A stretch of 64,000 nucleotides of DNA. Origin: Pararhodobacter zhoushanensis. Lineage in GTDB: Bacteria > Pseudomonadota > Alphaproteobacteria > Rhodobacterales > Rhodobacteraceae. Position numbers and translations under genes: made by a program. Below the pieces are notes generated by a model. The model did not search any database. It saw only the letters and a list, made by a program, of their open reading frames with translations, and had not been told where the DNA came from. The stretch lies in the NCBI RefSeq assembly GCF_025949695.1, contig NZ_JAPDFL010000001.1, forward strand, positions 248,001 to 312,000, read 5' to 3'. This document shows, piece by piece, positions 7,454 through 16,270 of this stretch; positions within the stretch are counted from its first letter, which is position 1; each line of letters begins with the position of its first letter.

Positions 7454-9835
7454 ATGACCGCCCTGCCCGCGCGCTTTGCCGACTGGTTCGCCGCCCGTGG
7501 CTGGTCGCCCCACCCGCACCAGTTGGCGCTGCTGGCGACGACCGGGAACACGCTGCTGATCGCACCGACGGGCGGGGGCAAGACGCTGGCGGGGTTCTTG
7601 CCGTCGCTGGTCGATCTGGCGGCGGGCGGCAAGGGGTTGCACACGATCTACCTGTCGCCGCTGAAGGCGCTGACCGCCGACATCGCGCGCAATCTGGCCG
7701 CGCCGGTTGGCGAGATGGGCCTGCCGATACGGATTGAGGACCGCACGGGCGATACCTCAGGTGCGAAGCGGGCGCGGCAACGGGTCGATCCGCCGAATAT
7801 CCTGCTGACCACGCCCGAGAGTCTGGCGCTGATGCTGTCCTATCCCGAAGCGCCGAAGATCTTTGCGGGCCTCAAACGGGTGATCGTGGATGAGATCCAC
7901 GCGCTGGCCGAGGGCAAGCGCGGCGATCAGGTGATGTTGGGCATCGCGCGGCTGAAATCCCTTGCGCCGGGGCTGGCCGTGACCGGCCTGTCGGCGACGG
8001 TGGCCGACCCTGAGGGGTTGGCGGCGTTCATGGGCGGCGCGGTGATCCTGCGCGCCGATCCCGGCCCCGCGCCCGACATCGCCATGCTGGCGACCCGCGC
8101 GCCCGCGCCGTGGTCCGGGGGCGGTGCGCATTACGCGGTGCCCGACGTGATGGCGGCGATTGTGCAGGCGCGGCTGACGCTGGTTTTCGTCAACACCCGC
8201 GCGCAGGCCGAGCTGTTCTTTCAGGCGCTGTGGGAGGTGAACGACGCCAATCTGCCGATCGGGCTGCACCACGGCTCGCTGTCGCGCGAGGCGCGCCAAA
8301 GGGTCGAGCAGGCGATGGCGGCGGGGGCGTTGCAGGCGGTGGTCTGCACCGGCTCGCTGGATCTGGGGATCGACTGGGGCGATGTGGATCTGGTGCTGCA
8401 GGTCGGCGCGCCCCGGCTGGTGACCCGGCTGATGCAGCGCATCGGGCGGTCGAACCACCGCTACGACCAGCCGTCGCGCGCGCGGCTGGTACCGGCCAAT
8501 CGTTTCGAGGTGATCGAGAGTGTCGCGGCGTTGCAAGCGGTGGATGAGGGGGCGCTGGATGGCATTCCGCGCGGGCCGGGGCCGCTGGATGTGCTGTGCC
8601 AGCAGATCCTGCTGACCGCCTGCGCGGGGCCGTTTGATGCCGAGGCGCTGTTTGACGAGATGCGCAGCGCAGGCCCCTATGCGGCGCTCAGCCGGGCGGA
8701 TTTCGACGCCTGCCTCGATCTCTGCGCGACGGGGGGCTATGCGCTGAAAGCCTATGATCGCTGGCAACGGCTGATGCTGCGCGGCGGGCTGTGGCAGTTG
8801 CGCGACCCAAGGGCGGCGCGGCTGATACGGATGAACATCGGCACGATCACCGCCTCCGAGACCTTGCAGGTGCGACTGGCGCGCTCTCGCGGGGGTGCGC
8901 CCTTGGGGCAAGTTGAGGAAAGTTTCGCCGCGACGCTTGAGGCGGGCGATACCTTTCTGATCGGCGGCAAGGTGGTGCGGTTCGAGCGGCTGCGCGACAT
9001 GATCGTCGAGGTCCAGCACACCCCCACCCGCAACCCGCGCATCGCGGTGTTCAGCGGGGTGAAGATGGCCAGTTCGTTGCAACTGTCGCACCGGGTGCAG
9101 GCGCTGATCGGCGATCCGGCGCGCTGGGATCAACTGCCCGACGACATCGCCGGGTGGCTCGACATGCAGCGCCGCCTGTCGGTGTTGCCCCGCGACGGCG
9201 TGCTGGCCTGCGAGACATTTCCGCGCGGCGACCGGTGGTTTTTCTGCCTTTACGGTTTCGCCGGGCGCAACGCGCATCAGACGCTGGGCCTGTTGCTGAC
9301 CCGGCAGATGGAGGCGCTGGGACTGGGCCCCTTGGGCTTTACCCCCACCGATTACGCGCTGCTGATCTGGTCCACCGACCCGGTGACCGATGCCGCCGCC
9401 CTGTTGCAGCCAGAGGTGCTCAAAGCCGGGCTGGACGGCTGGCTGGCGGGCAATTCGCTGATAAAACGGACATTTCGCAGCGTCGCGACCGTTGCAGGGC
9501 TGTTGCCGCGCAACCTGCCCGGTCAGCGGCGCAGCGGACGGCAGGCGACCTTTTCCTCGGACATCATCCATGACACCCTCAGACGACACGACCCCGGGCA
9601 CCTCTTGCTACGCATCACGGCGGACGAGGCGCGGCGGGGTCTGGTGGATTTCGACCGGATCGAGGACATGCTGCGCACCAACCCCCTCATCGACCACGCC
9701 AGCCCGCCGCATGTGACGCCGCTGGCCGCACCGGTGCTGATGGAGATCGGGCGCGTCTCGGTCGACGGCGAGGGACGCGAGCGCGAAATGGCGCGCGAAG
9801 CCGAACGGCTGATGCGCGAGGCGGGGTTGTCGTGA
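7454..9835 (+). CDS. Ligase-associated DNA damage response DEXH helicase (Lhr-like)
   Basis: About 793 residues. Superfamily 2 motifs in order: Q-region SPHPHQLALLATTGN, Walker A APTGGGKT, Walker B VDEIHALAEG, motif III GLSATVAD, and motif VI QRIGRSNHR, followed by the long Lhr-specific winged-helix and C-terminal region. This family is encoded beside ATP-dependent DNA ligase, an exonuclease and the nuclease PdeM, and acts in a DNA repair pathway that is still poorly defined. The reading frame is open from 7382, but MTALPARFADWF at 7454 is the natural N-terminus of the family. It overlaps pdeM by ATGA. No ligase or exonuclease gene lies in the window. Confidence 0.9.
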   Translation: MTALPARFADWFAARGWSPHPHQLALLATTGNTLLIAPTGGGKTLAGFLPSLVDLAAGGKGLHTIYLSPLKALTADIARNLAAPVGEMGLPIRIEDRTGDTSGAKRARQRVDPPNILLTTPESLALMLSYPEAPKIFAGLKRVIVDEIHALAEGKRGDQVMLGIARLKSLAPGLAVTGLSATVADPEGLAAFMGGAVILRADPGPAPDIAMLATRAPAPWSGGGAHYAVPDVMAAIVQARLTLVFVNTRAQAELFFQALWEVNDANLPIGLHHGSLSREARQRVEQAMAAGALQAVVCTGSLDLGIDWGDVDLVLQVGAPRLVTRLMQRIGRSNHRYDQPSRARLVPANRFEVIESVAALQAVDEGALDGIPRGPGPLDVLCQQILLTACAGPFDAEALFDEMRSAGPYAALSRADFDACLDLCATGGYALKAYDRWQRLMLRGGLWQLRDPRAARLIRMNIGTITASETLQVRLARSRGGAPLGQVEESFAATLEAGDTFLIGGKVVRFERLRDMIVEVQHTPTRNPRIAVFSGVKMASSLQLSHRVQALIGDPARWDQLPDDIAGWLDMQRRLSVLPRDGVLACETFPRGDRWFFCLYGFAGRNAHQTLGLLLTRQMEALGLGPLGFTPTDYALLIWSTDPVTDAAALLQPEVLKAGLDGWLAGNSLIKRTFRSVATVAGLLPRNLPGQRRSGRQATFSSDIIHDTLRRHDPGHLLLRITADEARRGLVDFDRIEDMLRTNPLIDHASPPHVTPLAAPVLMEIGRVSVDGEGREREMAREAERLMREAGLS

Positions 9836-10503
9836 TGCGCTCAGTGGTCTTTGCCGGGGTTGCGCTGCAGGCGCGCGCGTCGGGGGCGCTGTACTGGCCG
9901 GGGCGTGACACGCTGATCGTCGCCGATCTGCACCTTGGCAAATCGGCGCGGATGGCGGCGCGGGGTGGTGCGCTGCTGCCCCCGCACGAGACGGCGGACA
10001 CGCTGTCGCGGCTGGAAGCCGAGGTGCGCGCGCTGAACCCGGCGCGGGTGATCAGCCTGGGCGATGCGTTCGAGGATGCGCTGGCCCCCGACGCGCTGCG
10101 GGCCGAGGAAACCGCGCGGCTGGCGGCACTGGCGCAGGGGCGCGACTGGCTATGGATCACCGGCAACCACGATGCCGCCGCCCTGCCCGGTTTGGGCACC
10201 GTTGCCGATGAGATCACCGAACAGGGCCTGACCCTGCGCCACATCGCGGGCGATGGCCCCGACATCTCGGGCCACTACCACCCCAAGGCGCGGCTGGCCG
10301 GGCAAGCGCGGCCTGCGTTCCTGATCGGGGCCGAGCATCTGGTCCTTCCGGCCTTTGGCACGTATACCGGCGGTCTCGATTGCGGTGTCGAGCCCTTGGC
10401 GTCTCTGGTGGGGCCGGGTCTGGCGCTGTTGACCGGGGCGCGGCTGCTGGCCTGTCCCCTGACCCGCCCGACAGGGCGAAAAGACCGAAGGCAGCGCGTA
10501 TGA
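9832..10503 (+). CDS. pdeM: Ligase-associated DNA damage response endonuclease PdeM
   Basis: A 223-residue calcineurin-like metallophosphoesterase. Metal-binding motifs are all visible: DLHLGKSA near residue 31, SLGDAFED near 78, TGNHD near 110 and GHYHPK near 145. Proteins of this type partner with the Lhr-like helicase encoded directly upstream, with which it shares an ATGA overlap. Translational coupling supports a joint function in DNA repair. The stop overlaps the start of the next gene, so three genes form one run. Confidence 0.9.
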   Translation: MMRSVVFAGVALQARASGALYWPGRDTLIVADLHLGKSARMAARGGALLPPHETADTLSRLEAEVRALNPARVISLGDAFEDALAPDALRAEETARLAALAQGRDWLWITGNHDAAALPGLGTVADEITEQGLTLRHIAGDGPDISGHYHPKARLAGQARPAFLIGAEHLVLPAFGTYTGGLDCGVEPLASLVGPGLALLTGARLLACPLTRPTGRKDRRQRV

Positions 10504-11417
10504 CCGACTCTCCGATACCGGCCCGCCGCTCGTCTCTGCGCGGCTTTGCGATGCGGCTTTATGTCGGCATCGGCGAAGATCAGATCGGCCTGCTGGCCGC
10601 CGGAATTGCGTTTTACGCGCTGCTGGCGATCTTCCCGGCGCTGGCCTCGATCATGGCGATTCTGGGGATCTTCTTTGATTCGGCCGAAATCACGGGACCG
10701 CTGGCCGAGGCGACGGCGTCCATGCCACCCTCAGCCGCGCAACTCATCCTCAATCAAGCCAACGGTGTGACCGGCTCGGACAGCAGCAGTCTGGGGCTGG
10801 CGGCGGGGATCGGCATTCTGGTCGCGCTCTATTCCACCGCGCGCGGCATGCGGCACCTGATCCAGGGGCTGAACGTGGCCTTCAACCGGGTCGAGACGCG
10901 CAGCTTTCTGCGCCGTTGGTTCACCATTGTGGTCCTGTCGGTGTTTGTCGTCGCCGGGGTCATTCTGGGGTTGGGCGCGATTGCGGTGATCCCGGTGCTG
11001 CTGCAACTGCTGCCGCTGGACGTCGCGACGCAGGCGTCGATCAGTTTCGCGCGCTGGGTTGCGCTTTTCGCGCTCAGCACCGGCGGGATAGCGATGATCT
11101 ACCGCTTTGGCCCCAGCCGCCGCCATCATCAGTGGCAGTGGATCTGGCCCGGTGCTGTGGTCGCCTGTCTGATGTGGGTGATCGCCTCGGCGGGGTTTTC
11201 GATCTACGCCGAGAATTTCGCCAGCTATCAGGAAAGCTTCGGCGCGCTGGCCGGGGTCATTGTGTTGCTGACATGGCTGTGGCTGTCGGCCTATGTGCTG
11301 CTTTTGGGGGCAGAGCTGAACGCAGCGCTTGAGGCCAGCACGCATCCGGTGGACGCTGGCGGGCCGTCCGACACCGCAGCGTCCGACGGTGCCTCAGAGT
11401 CCATTCCCACGGACTGA
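10500..11417 (+). CDS. YihY/virulence factor BrkB family membrane protein
   Basis: A 305-residue inner-membrane protein with about six membrane segments. Family blocks are QIGLLAAGIAFYALLAIFPALA, VALYSTARGMRHLIQGLNVAF and FRFGPSRR-like YRFGPSRRHHQWQWIWPGA, then LTWLWLSAYVLLLGAELNA at the C-terminus. The family was once called RNase BN, wrongly; its transport function is unsettled. The start is the ATG at 10500, which overlaps the pdeM stop. An upstream in-frame start inside pdeM is unlikely. Confidence 0.88.
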   Translation: MTDSPIPARRSSLRGFAMRLYVGIGEDQIGLLAAGIAFYALLAIFPALASIMAILGIFFDSAEITGPLAEATASMPPSAAQLILNQANGVTGSDSSSLGLAAGIGILVALYSTARGMRHLIQGLNVAFNRVETRSFLRRWFTIVVLSVFVVAGVILGLGAIAVIPVLLQLLPLDVATQASISFARWVALFALSTGGIAMIYRFGPSRRHHQWQWIWPGAVVACLMWVIASAGFSIYAENFASYQESFGALAGVIVLLTWLWLSAYVLLLGAELNAALEASTHPVDAGGPSDTAASDGASESIPTD

Positions 11418-11421
11418 CCGC

Positions 11422-11922
11422 TCAGAACTGCAAGACGTGGTGCACGCCCAGATCCGGCGTGGTGTCCGCGCTCAGATTGGCCTTGAGGATCTCGAACCCG
11501 TAATTCAGCACGCCTGTGCTGCTGCACCACAAGGCCGCTTCGGTCAGATCGAAACGCAGCATGGTCAGGTCGGGGTCTGATTTGCCACCTTTGAACCAGG
11601 CAGCAGCCAAGGGGGACCAGAGCGCGTCCAGATACTCGCGGTTCAGATCCTGCGACAGCATCCCGATCAGGCAGGCGTCAAACCCGGCCTTTTGGTCCAT
11701 GACACAGAAATTCGCCCGCGCCCGGGGGATCAACTCGCGCACCAGCGTGGTGCTGCGCGAGGTCAGAAACCAAAGGCGGTCGTTCGTCCAGTCGGCATAA
11801 TGCGTCATCGGATGCATCGGATGCTCAGAGCCTTCGACCCCCAGCATACCGGCGCGGATGTTATCGACACCGTTGATCAGGGCCTGACGCGGGTCGTTAT
11901 TGATCTTCGTAAAGGCATTCAT
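11422..11922 (-). CDS. Pyridoxamine 5'-phosphate oxidase family (general stress protein 26-like)
   Basis: A 166-residue split-barrel flavin-binding protein. The features MHPMTHYADWTNDRLWFLTSRSTTLVREL and FCVMDQKAGFDACLIGML match the short PPOX-like 'general stress protein' family, which binds FMN or F420-like cofactors. Substrate is unknown. It is convergent with the YihY gene and shares its orientation with kefC, whose stop lies 60 bases upstream. A TGCA-type half-site pair sits in that 60-base gap. Confidence 0.8.
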   Translation of the reverse strand: MNAFTKINNDPRQALINGVDNIRAGMLGVEGSEHPMHPMTHYADWTNDRLWFLTSRSTTLVRELIPRARANFCVMDQKAGFDACLIGMLSQDLNREYLDALWSPLAAAWFKGGKSDPDLTMLRFDLTEAALWCSSTGVLNYGFEILKANLSADTTPDLGVHHVLQF

Positions 11923-11958
11923 GGCGTATCCTCGCGAGCAAGGGGTTCACCAACACAA

Positions 11959-11972
11959 CGCAGAGTAGTGCA
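11959..11972. promoter_or_regulatory. Weak BoxR-like site before the PPOX gene
   Basis: CGCA-GAGTAG-TGCA in the + sense (TGCA-CTACTC-TGCG on the other strand) resembles the sites found before boxC and boxR, with one mismatch in one half-site. It lies 37-50 bases upstream of the PPOX start. It may be chance; listed as tentative. Confidence 0.3.
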
Positions 11973-11982
11973 AATTGTTCCA

Positions 11983-13896
11983 TCAACGCCCCTCAAGCGC
12001 TTGGTCGCGCGCGGCCGAGTCCGCCTGATCCTGCCCTGTCGGCGGCACCCAGCCCCGCGCCGAGCGTTCGCGGAACGCCCCGCCCCGGTCCCGCAGATCC
12101 GCGTCGGTCATCAGCTCGCGGGCTTTCAGGCGATACGGCTCGTTGATGTGATCGGGCAGCGCGGGGTCCCACAGCTGCGCCAGTTCATAGAGCGCGTGGC
12201 GGTCCTCTTTGACGAAGGCCCGCGCGAGGCGCTCGGCCTCGAACGGATGCATGCCCAGCGCCTCATAGGCCGAGCGCCCGGCGCGGACCGAGCTGTCGAA
12301 AGTCTCGCGGATGATGTCGCGGCACCCGGCGGCAAAGAGCTGGTACACATGCCGGCGGTCGCGGGCGCGGGCGATGATGTGGACATGCGGGTGGTTGTGG
12401 TGGACGTAATGCGCCAGAGCGGTCGCTTGGTCCTTGTCGTCGATGGCGATGATCAGCAGCTTCGCCGCGTCGATCCCGGCGGCGTGCAGCAGATCGGGGC
12501 GCGTGGCATCACCGTAAAACGCGCGCACCCCAAACGAGCGCAGCATGTCGAGCTGCGTGGCCGAGTAATCCAGTACCGTGGTCTCATACCCGGCGGCCAG
12601 CAGCATGCGGTTCACCACACCGCCAAAGCGCCCGTGACCGGCGACGATGGCGATGCCCGGCTCGGTGATCTCATCGGCATCGCGCAGTTCTTCGCGGTCA
12701 TAGCGCGGGCGGATCACGCGGTCATAGAGGATGAACAGCGCGGGCGTCAGCATCATCGACAAGGTGATCACCAGCATGATGCGCGGGGCCAGATCATCGG
12801 GCAGGACCGCGTTGGCAACAGCAAAGGAGGTCAGCACAAAGCCGAACTCACCAGCCTGCGCCAGACCCAGACCGAACAGGAATTTTTCCGACCCGCGCAG
12901 GCCAAAGACGCGGGCGGCGACCAGCAGAACAAGGGCCTTGGCCAGCATGACGCCGACCGTCATGCCGATGATCGCCGCGAAATCGCCAAACAGCAGGTCA
13001 AAGTCGATGGCCGCGCCGACGGTCATGAAGAACAGGCCCAGCAGCAGGCCGCGGAAAGGGTCGATGTCGGATTCCAGCTCGTGCCGGTATTCGCTGTTGG
13101 CCAGCACGACCCCGGCAAGGAAGGTGCCCAGCGCGGGCGACAGGCCGACCAGCGTCATCAGCAAGGCGATGCCGACGACGAACATCAGCGCCGTGGCGAC
13201 GAAGATCTCGCGCAGGCGGGCCTGCGCAATGTAGCGAAACACCGGGCGCGTCAGGAACATCCCGCCCGCGATCACCAGCGCGATTGCCCCGGCGGTGACC
13301 AGCGTGGTCTGCCAGCCGCTCAGGCCCGCAACCAGCGACAGGCTTGCGCCGTGCCCTTCCTCGGCCCCGCCATGATGCGCGCCGGGCATCGCCAGCAACG
13401 GCACCAGCGCCAGAATGGGGATGACGGCAATGTCCTGAAACAGCAGCACCGAGAAACTGGCCTGCCCGCCGTCGCCTTTCATCAGCCCCTTTTCATTGAG
13501 CGTTTGCAGCACGATAGCGGTAGACGACATCGCCAGAATAAGCCCGCAGGCCAGCGCAATGCGCCAGTCGGCGCCGAACCACCAGACCACCCCGGCGATC
13601 AGCGCGGTTGTCCCGCCGACCTGCAACCCGCCCAGCCCCAGCAGCCGGTTGCGCATGGCCCAGAGCATCTTTGGCTCCAGTTCCAGGCCGACCAGAAACA
13701 GCATCATCACCACGCCGAACTCGGCGAAATGCTGGATCGAGACGACATCGACATGCAGCACCGCCAGCATCGGGCTGAGGATGATCCCGGCGATCAGGTA
13801 GCCCAGCACTGACCCCAGCCCGAGGCGCGAAGCGATGGGAACGGCGGCAACCCCGGCGACCAGAAACAGAAAGGCGAGCAGCAGGAAATCGGACAT
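11983..13896 (-). CDS. kefC: KefB/KefC-type monovalent cation:proton antiporter
   Basis: A 637-residue CPA2-family protein. Residues 1-390 form a 12-13 helix sodium/hydrogen-exchanger domain (GLGSVLGYLIAGIILSP, LALACGLILAMSSTAIVLQT, SPALGTFLAGVVLANSEYRHE). A TrkA-N/RCK domain follows from about residue 410 (IVAGHGRFGGVVNRMLLAAG, then FYGDATRPDLL). Kef systems export K+ in exchange for H+ and are gated by glutathione adducts to acidify the cytoplasm during electrophile stress. The kefF-like gene lies 3 bases upstream in the same direction, as in classical KefFC pairs. Confidence 0.9.
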   Translation of the reverse strand: MSDFLLLAFLFLVAGVAAVPIASRLGLGSVLGYLIAGIILSPMLAVLHVDVVSIQHFAEFGVVMMLFLVGLELEPKMLWAMRNRLLGLGGLQVGGTTALIAGVVWWFGADWRIALACGLILAMSSTAIVLQTLNEKGLMKGDGGQASFSVLLFQDIAVIPILALVPLLAMPGAHHGGAEEGHGASLSLVAGLSGWQTTLVTAGAIALVIAGGMFLTRPVFRYIAQARLREIFVATALMFVVGIALLMTLVGLSPALGTFLAGVVLANSEYRHELESDIDPFRGLLLGLFFMTVGAAIDFDLLFGDFAAIIGMTVGVMLAKALVLLVAARVFGLRGSEKFLFGLGLAQAGEFGFVLTSFAVANAVLPDDLAPRIMLVITLSMMLTPALFILYDRVIRPRYDREELRDADEITEPGIAIVAGHGRFGGVVNRMLLAAGYETTVLDYSATQLDMLRSFGVRAFYGDATRPDLLHAAGIDAAKLLIIAIDDKDQATALAHYVHHNHPHVHIIARARDRRHVYQLFAAGCRDIIRETFDSSVRAGRSAYEALGMHPFEAERLARAFVKEDRHALYELAQLWDPALPDHINEPYRLKARELMTDADLRDRGGAFRERSARGWVPPTGQDQADSAARDQALEGR

Positions 13897-13899
13897 GGC

Positions 13900-14493
13900 T
13901 CAGACCTCGATTATCGGCAGGGTTTCATGGGTCAGGATCGCCAGTTCTTGCGCGCGGTCCAGATCCAGCCGGTCATCGCGCAGGGCTTCCAGCAGGCGGG
14001 CAAAGCCCTGCGCATGCGCCACCGGGTCGGCATGCAGCGCGCCGTGCAGAACATAGGGCGTGACAAAGCGCATCTGGCAGAGATGGGCGGTCTGTTCAAA
14101 GGGCAGCAGGAACTGGCGGATTTCGTGATGCTGATAGCCCTGCGGGCGATAGGCGTCCTGCGGACTGCCGGTGGTGATCGCCAGCATCAACCGCTTGCCC
14201 GCCAGTTTGTCGCCGTCATGGCCATAGGCAAAGCCATGCTCCCATGCCAGATCCAGCCATTCCTTGACCAGCGCCGGGCAGGAATACCAGAACAGCGGGA
14301 ACTGCAGCACGATGACGTCATGATCCAGCAGGCGCTGCTGCTCATCCTCGATGTCGATGTCGTAGCGCGGGTATTCTTCGTACAGATCCAGCGTGGTGAT
14401 CCCCGACACGGCACGCGCCCGCTGTACCATCGCCTTGTTGATCCGCGAGGTGCTCAGACCGGGGTGCGCGGCGTAGTGGAGAACTCGGGACAT
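13900..14493 (-). CDS. kefF: Glutathione-regulated antiporter ancillary NAD(P)H oxidoreductase
   Basis: A 197-residue flavodoxin-fold quinone reductase of the KefF/MdaB/NQO family. It starts MSRVLHYAAHPGLSTSRINKAM, where the family binds the FMN phosphate. Further on come DIDIEDEQQRLLDHDVIVLQFPLFWYS, WLDLAWEHGFAYG and AITTGSP. KefF activates KefC and reduces quinones. Activation during aromatic catabolism, where CoA thioesters and epoxides make electrophiles, would fit the neighbouring box cluster, but this is inference. The start at 14493 is divergent from the benzoate-CoA ligase gene. Confidence 0.87.
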   Translation of the reverse strand: MSRVLHYAAHPGLSTSRINKAMVQRARAVSGITTLDLYEEYPRYDIDIEDEQQRLLDHDVIVLQFPLFWYSCPALVKEWLDLAWEHGFAYGHDGDKLAGKRLMLAITTGSPQDAYRPQGYQHHEIRQFLLPFEQTAHLCQMRFVTPYVLHGALHADPVAHAQGFARLLEALRDDRLDLDRAQELAILTHETLPIIEV

Positions 14494-14589
14494 AGGGGGC
14501 CTGTTCGCTGAAATTGCCGTCTATCTGACCTGCAAACGGCTGGCGGAGCAATGCTGCATCGGCACCGGAAAGCCTTGTGCGGGGGCATG

Positions 14590-14603
14590 TGCAAAAAACT
14601 GCA
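14590..14603. promoter_or_regulatory. Putative BoxR operator, distal site before bclA
   Basis: A perfect TGCA-AAAAAC-TGCA. TGCA-N6-TGCA is the operator architecture described for BzdR/BoxR repressors in Azoarcus. It lies 117 bases before the bclA start, upstream of the putative promoter. Confidence 0.55.
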
Positions 14604-14620
14604 ACCGCCAAACTATCTTC

Positions 14621-14654
14621 TTGCGTTGCGTCCCCATTGTTGCACTATAAAGCA
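14621..14654 (+). promoter_or_regulatory. Putative bclA promoter overlapped by BoxR-like site
   Basis: TTGCGT at 14621-14626 and TATAAA at 14646-14651 make a sigma-70-like pair with a 19-base spacer (18 if CTATAA is used). The -10 lies inside TGCA-CTATAA-AGCA (14641-14654), a site like those before boxC and boxR. Repressor bound here would occlude the -10 element. Spacing is slightly long, so the -35 call is tentative. Confidence 0.5.
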
Positions 14655-14719
14655 TAGCGGCGGCGTGATTCCGCGCCCGGCCTTGAGGAGGGCTGCGCCC
14701 GCGCGGGAGGAGAGCACCG

Positions 14720-16270
14720 ATGAATGAGAACGCAGCCGTCTATTTCGTGGACCGCCACCTGGACGAGGGCCGGGCAGCCAGGACCGCGTTTCGCGAAGCA
14801 GACGGTGCGCAGCGCAGCCTGACCTATGGCGACCTGGCTGCGCAAAGCGCCAGTTTCGCAGGCGCGCTCTATCGCCACGGCGTCCGGCGTGAGGAACGCA
14901 TCGCGATGATCGTGCGCGATCAGCTGGAATTTCCGGTGGTGTTCTGGGGCGCGCTCAAGGCAGGCGCGATCCCGGTGCCGCTGAACACGCTGCTCAGCGC
15001 CTCGGTCTATGAGGCTATCCTGAACGACAGCCGCGCGTCGATTCTGGTGGTGTCCGAACAGATGTGGGACGCGGTCAAACCCGCCATCGACGGCAACCGC
15101 TTTCTGCGCGCCGTGGTGGTGATCGGTGGCGAGCGGCTGTGCGACGGGACGGAATGCGTGAGCTTTGATGCCTTTATGGCGGGGGCCGAGCCGGTGCAAA
15201 CCGTCGAGGCGGGCGGCGACGAGCTGGCGTTCTGGCTGTACTCGTCCGGCTCGACCGGGATGCCCAAGGGCGTGCGTCACATCCATTCCAGTCTGAAAGC
15301 CACCGCCGACACTTTTGGCGCGCAGGTTCTGGGGATGCAGGAGGACGATACCGTCTTTTCGGTCGCCAAGCTGTTCTTCGCCTACGGGCTGGGCAACGGC
15401 ATGTCCTTCCCCATGTCCGTCGGCGCGACGGCGGTGCTGTTCGGCGGACGGCCCACACCCGACGGGGTCTTCGCGATCATGGCCAAGGAAAAGCCGACGA
15501 TCTTCTGCGGCGTGCCGACTTTGTATGCGGCCCTCGTTGCTGCACAGGAAAAGCAGGGCACCAAGCCCGATCACTGCATCCGCCTGTGTACCTCGGCTGG
15601 CGAGGCGCTGCCGCGCGACATCGGGCAACGCTGGGAAAAACTGTGGGGGGCCGAGATCGTCGATGGCGTCGGCTCGACCGAGATGCTGCACATCTTCCTG
15701 TCCAACCGGCCCGGCGACATCGTCTATGGCACCTCGGGCGTGGCGGTGCCGGGCTATGAGGTGCGGCTGGTCGATGAGCATGACGAGGATGTCGCCGAAG
15801 ATGAGGTCGGCGAGCTGTTGGTGCGCGGCCCGTCCAGCGCCGAAGGCTACTGGAACCGCCGCGACAAGAGCCTGAGCACATTTCAGGGCCACTGGACCCG
15901 CACCGGCGACAAATACGAGCGCACCAAGGACGGGCGCTATGTCTACTGCGGGCGCACGGATGACATGTTCAAGGTCTCGGGCATCTGGGTGTCGCCGTTC
16001 GAGGTGGAGCAGGCGCTGGTCGAGTTCCCCGGCATTCTGGAAGCCGCCGTAGTGGCGCGGGCCGATGAGCAGGATCTGCTGAAACCGGCGGCGTTCATCG
16101 TGCTGAAAGAGGGGGCTTCGGTCGATGGCGAGGCGCTGAAAGAGCATGTGAAGGGCAAGATCGGCATGTGGAAATACCCGCGCTGGGTGACGGTTGTGGA
16201 TGAATTGCCGAAAACGGCGACCGGCAAGATCCAGCGGTTCAAATTGCGCGATATCGAGGCGGCGGAATGA
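14720..16270 (+). CDS. bclA: Benzoate-CoA ligase
   Basis: A 516-residue AMP-forming acyl-CoA ligase that activates benzoate to benzoyl-CoA with ATP, the entry step of the box pathway. The AMP-binding P-loop YSSGSTGMPKGV begins near residue 174, GVGSTEMLHIFLSN near 310, and the C-terminal catalytic lysine lies in TATGKIQRFKLRD near 507. The N-terminus (NAAVYFVDRHLDEG) and LFFAYGLGNGMSFPMSVGA are characteristic of the benzoate/aminobenzoate-CoA ligase branch. GGGAGGAG precedes the ATG. It overlaps the hydrolase gene by ATGA, and two BoxR-like sites lie upstream. Confidence 0.93.
   Translation: MNENAAVYFVDRHLDEGRAARTAFREADGAQRSLTYGDLAAQSASFAGALYRHGVRREERIAMIVRDQLEFPVVFWGALKAGAIPVPLNTLLSASVYEAILNDSRASILVVSEQMWDAVKPAIDGNRFLRAVVVIGGERLCDGTECVSFDAFMAGAEPVQTVEAGGDELAFWLYSSGSTGMPKGVRHIHSSLKATADTFGAQVLGMQEDDTVFSVAKLFFAYGLGNGMSFPMSVGATAVLFGGRPTPDGVFAIMAKEKPTIFCGVPTLYAALVAAQEKQGTKPDHCIRLCTSAGEALPRDIGQRWEKLWGAEIVDGVGSTEMLHIFLSNRPGDIVYGTSGVAVPGYEVRLVDEHDEDVAEDEVGELLVRGPSSAEGYWNRRDKSLSTFQGHWTRTGDKYERTKDGRYVYCGRTDDMFKVSGIWVSPFEVEQALVEFPGILEAAVVARADEQDLLKPAAFIVLKEGASVDGEALKEHVKGKIGMWKYPRWVTVVDELPKTATGKIQRFKLRDIEAAE

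Noticed and set aside
7757..9601. A 614-codon open frame antisense to the helicase gene
   Set aside because: It lies wholly opposite a well-conserved helicase, has Arg/Gln/His-rich composition typical of GC-rich shadow frames, and no recognisable domain or ribosome site.
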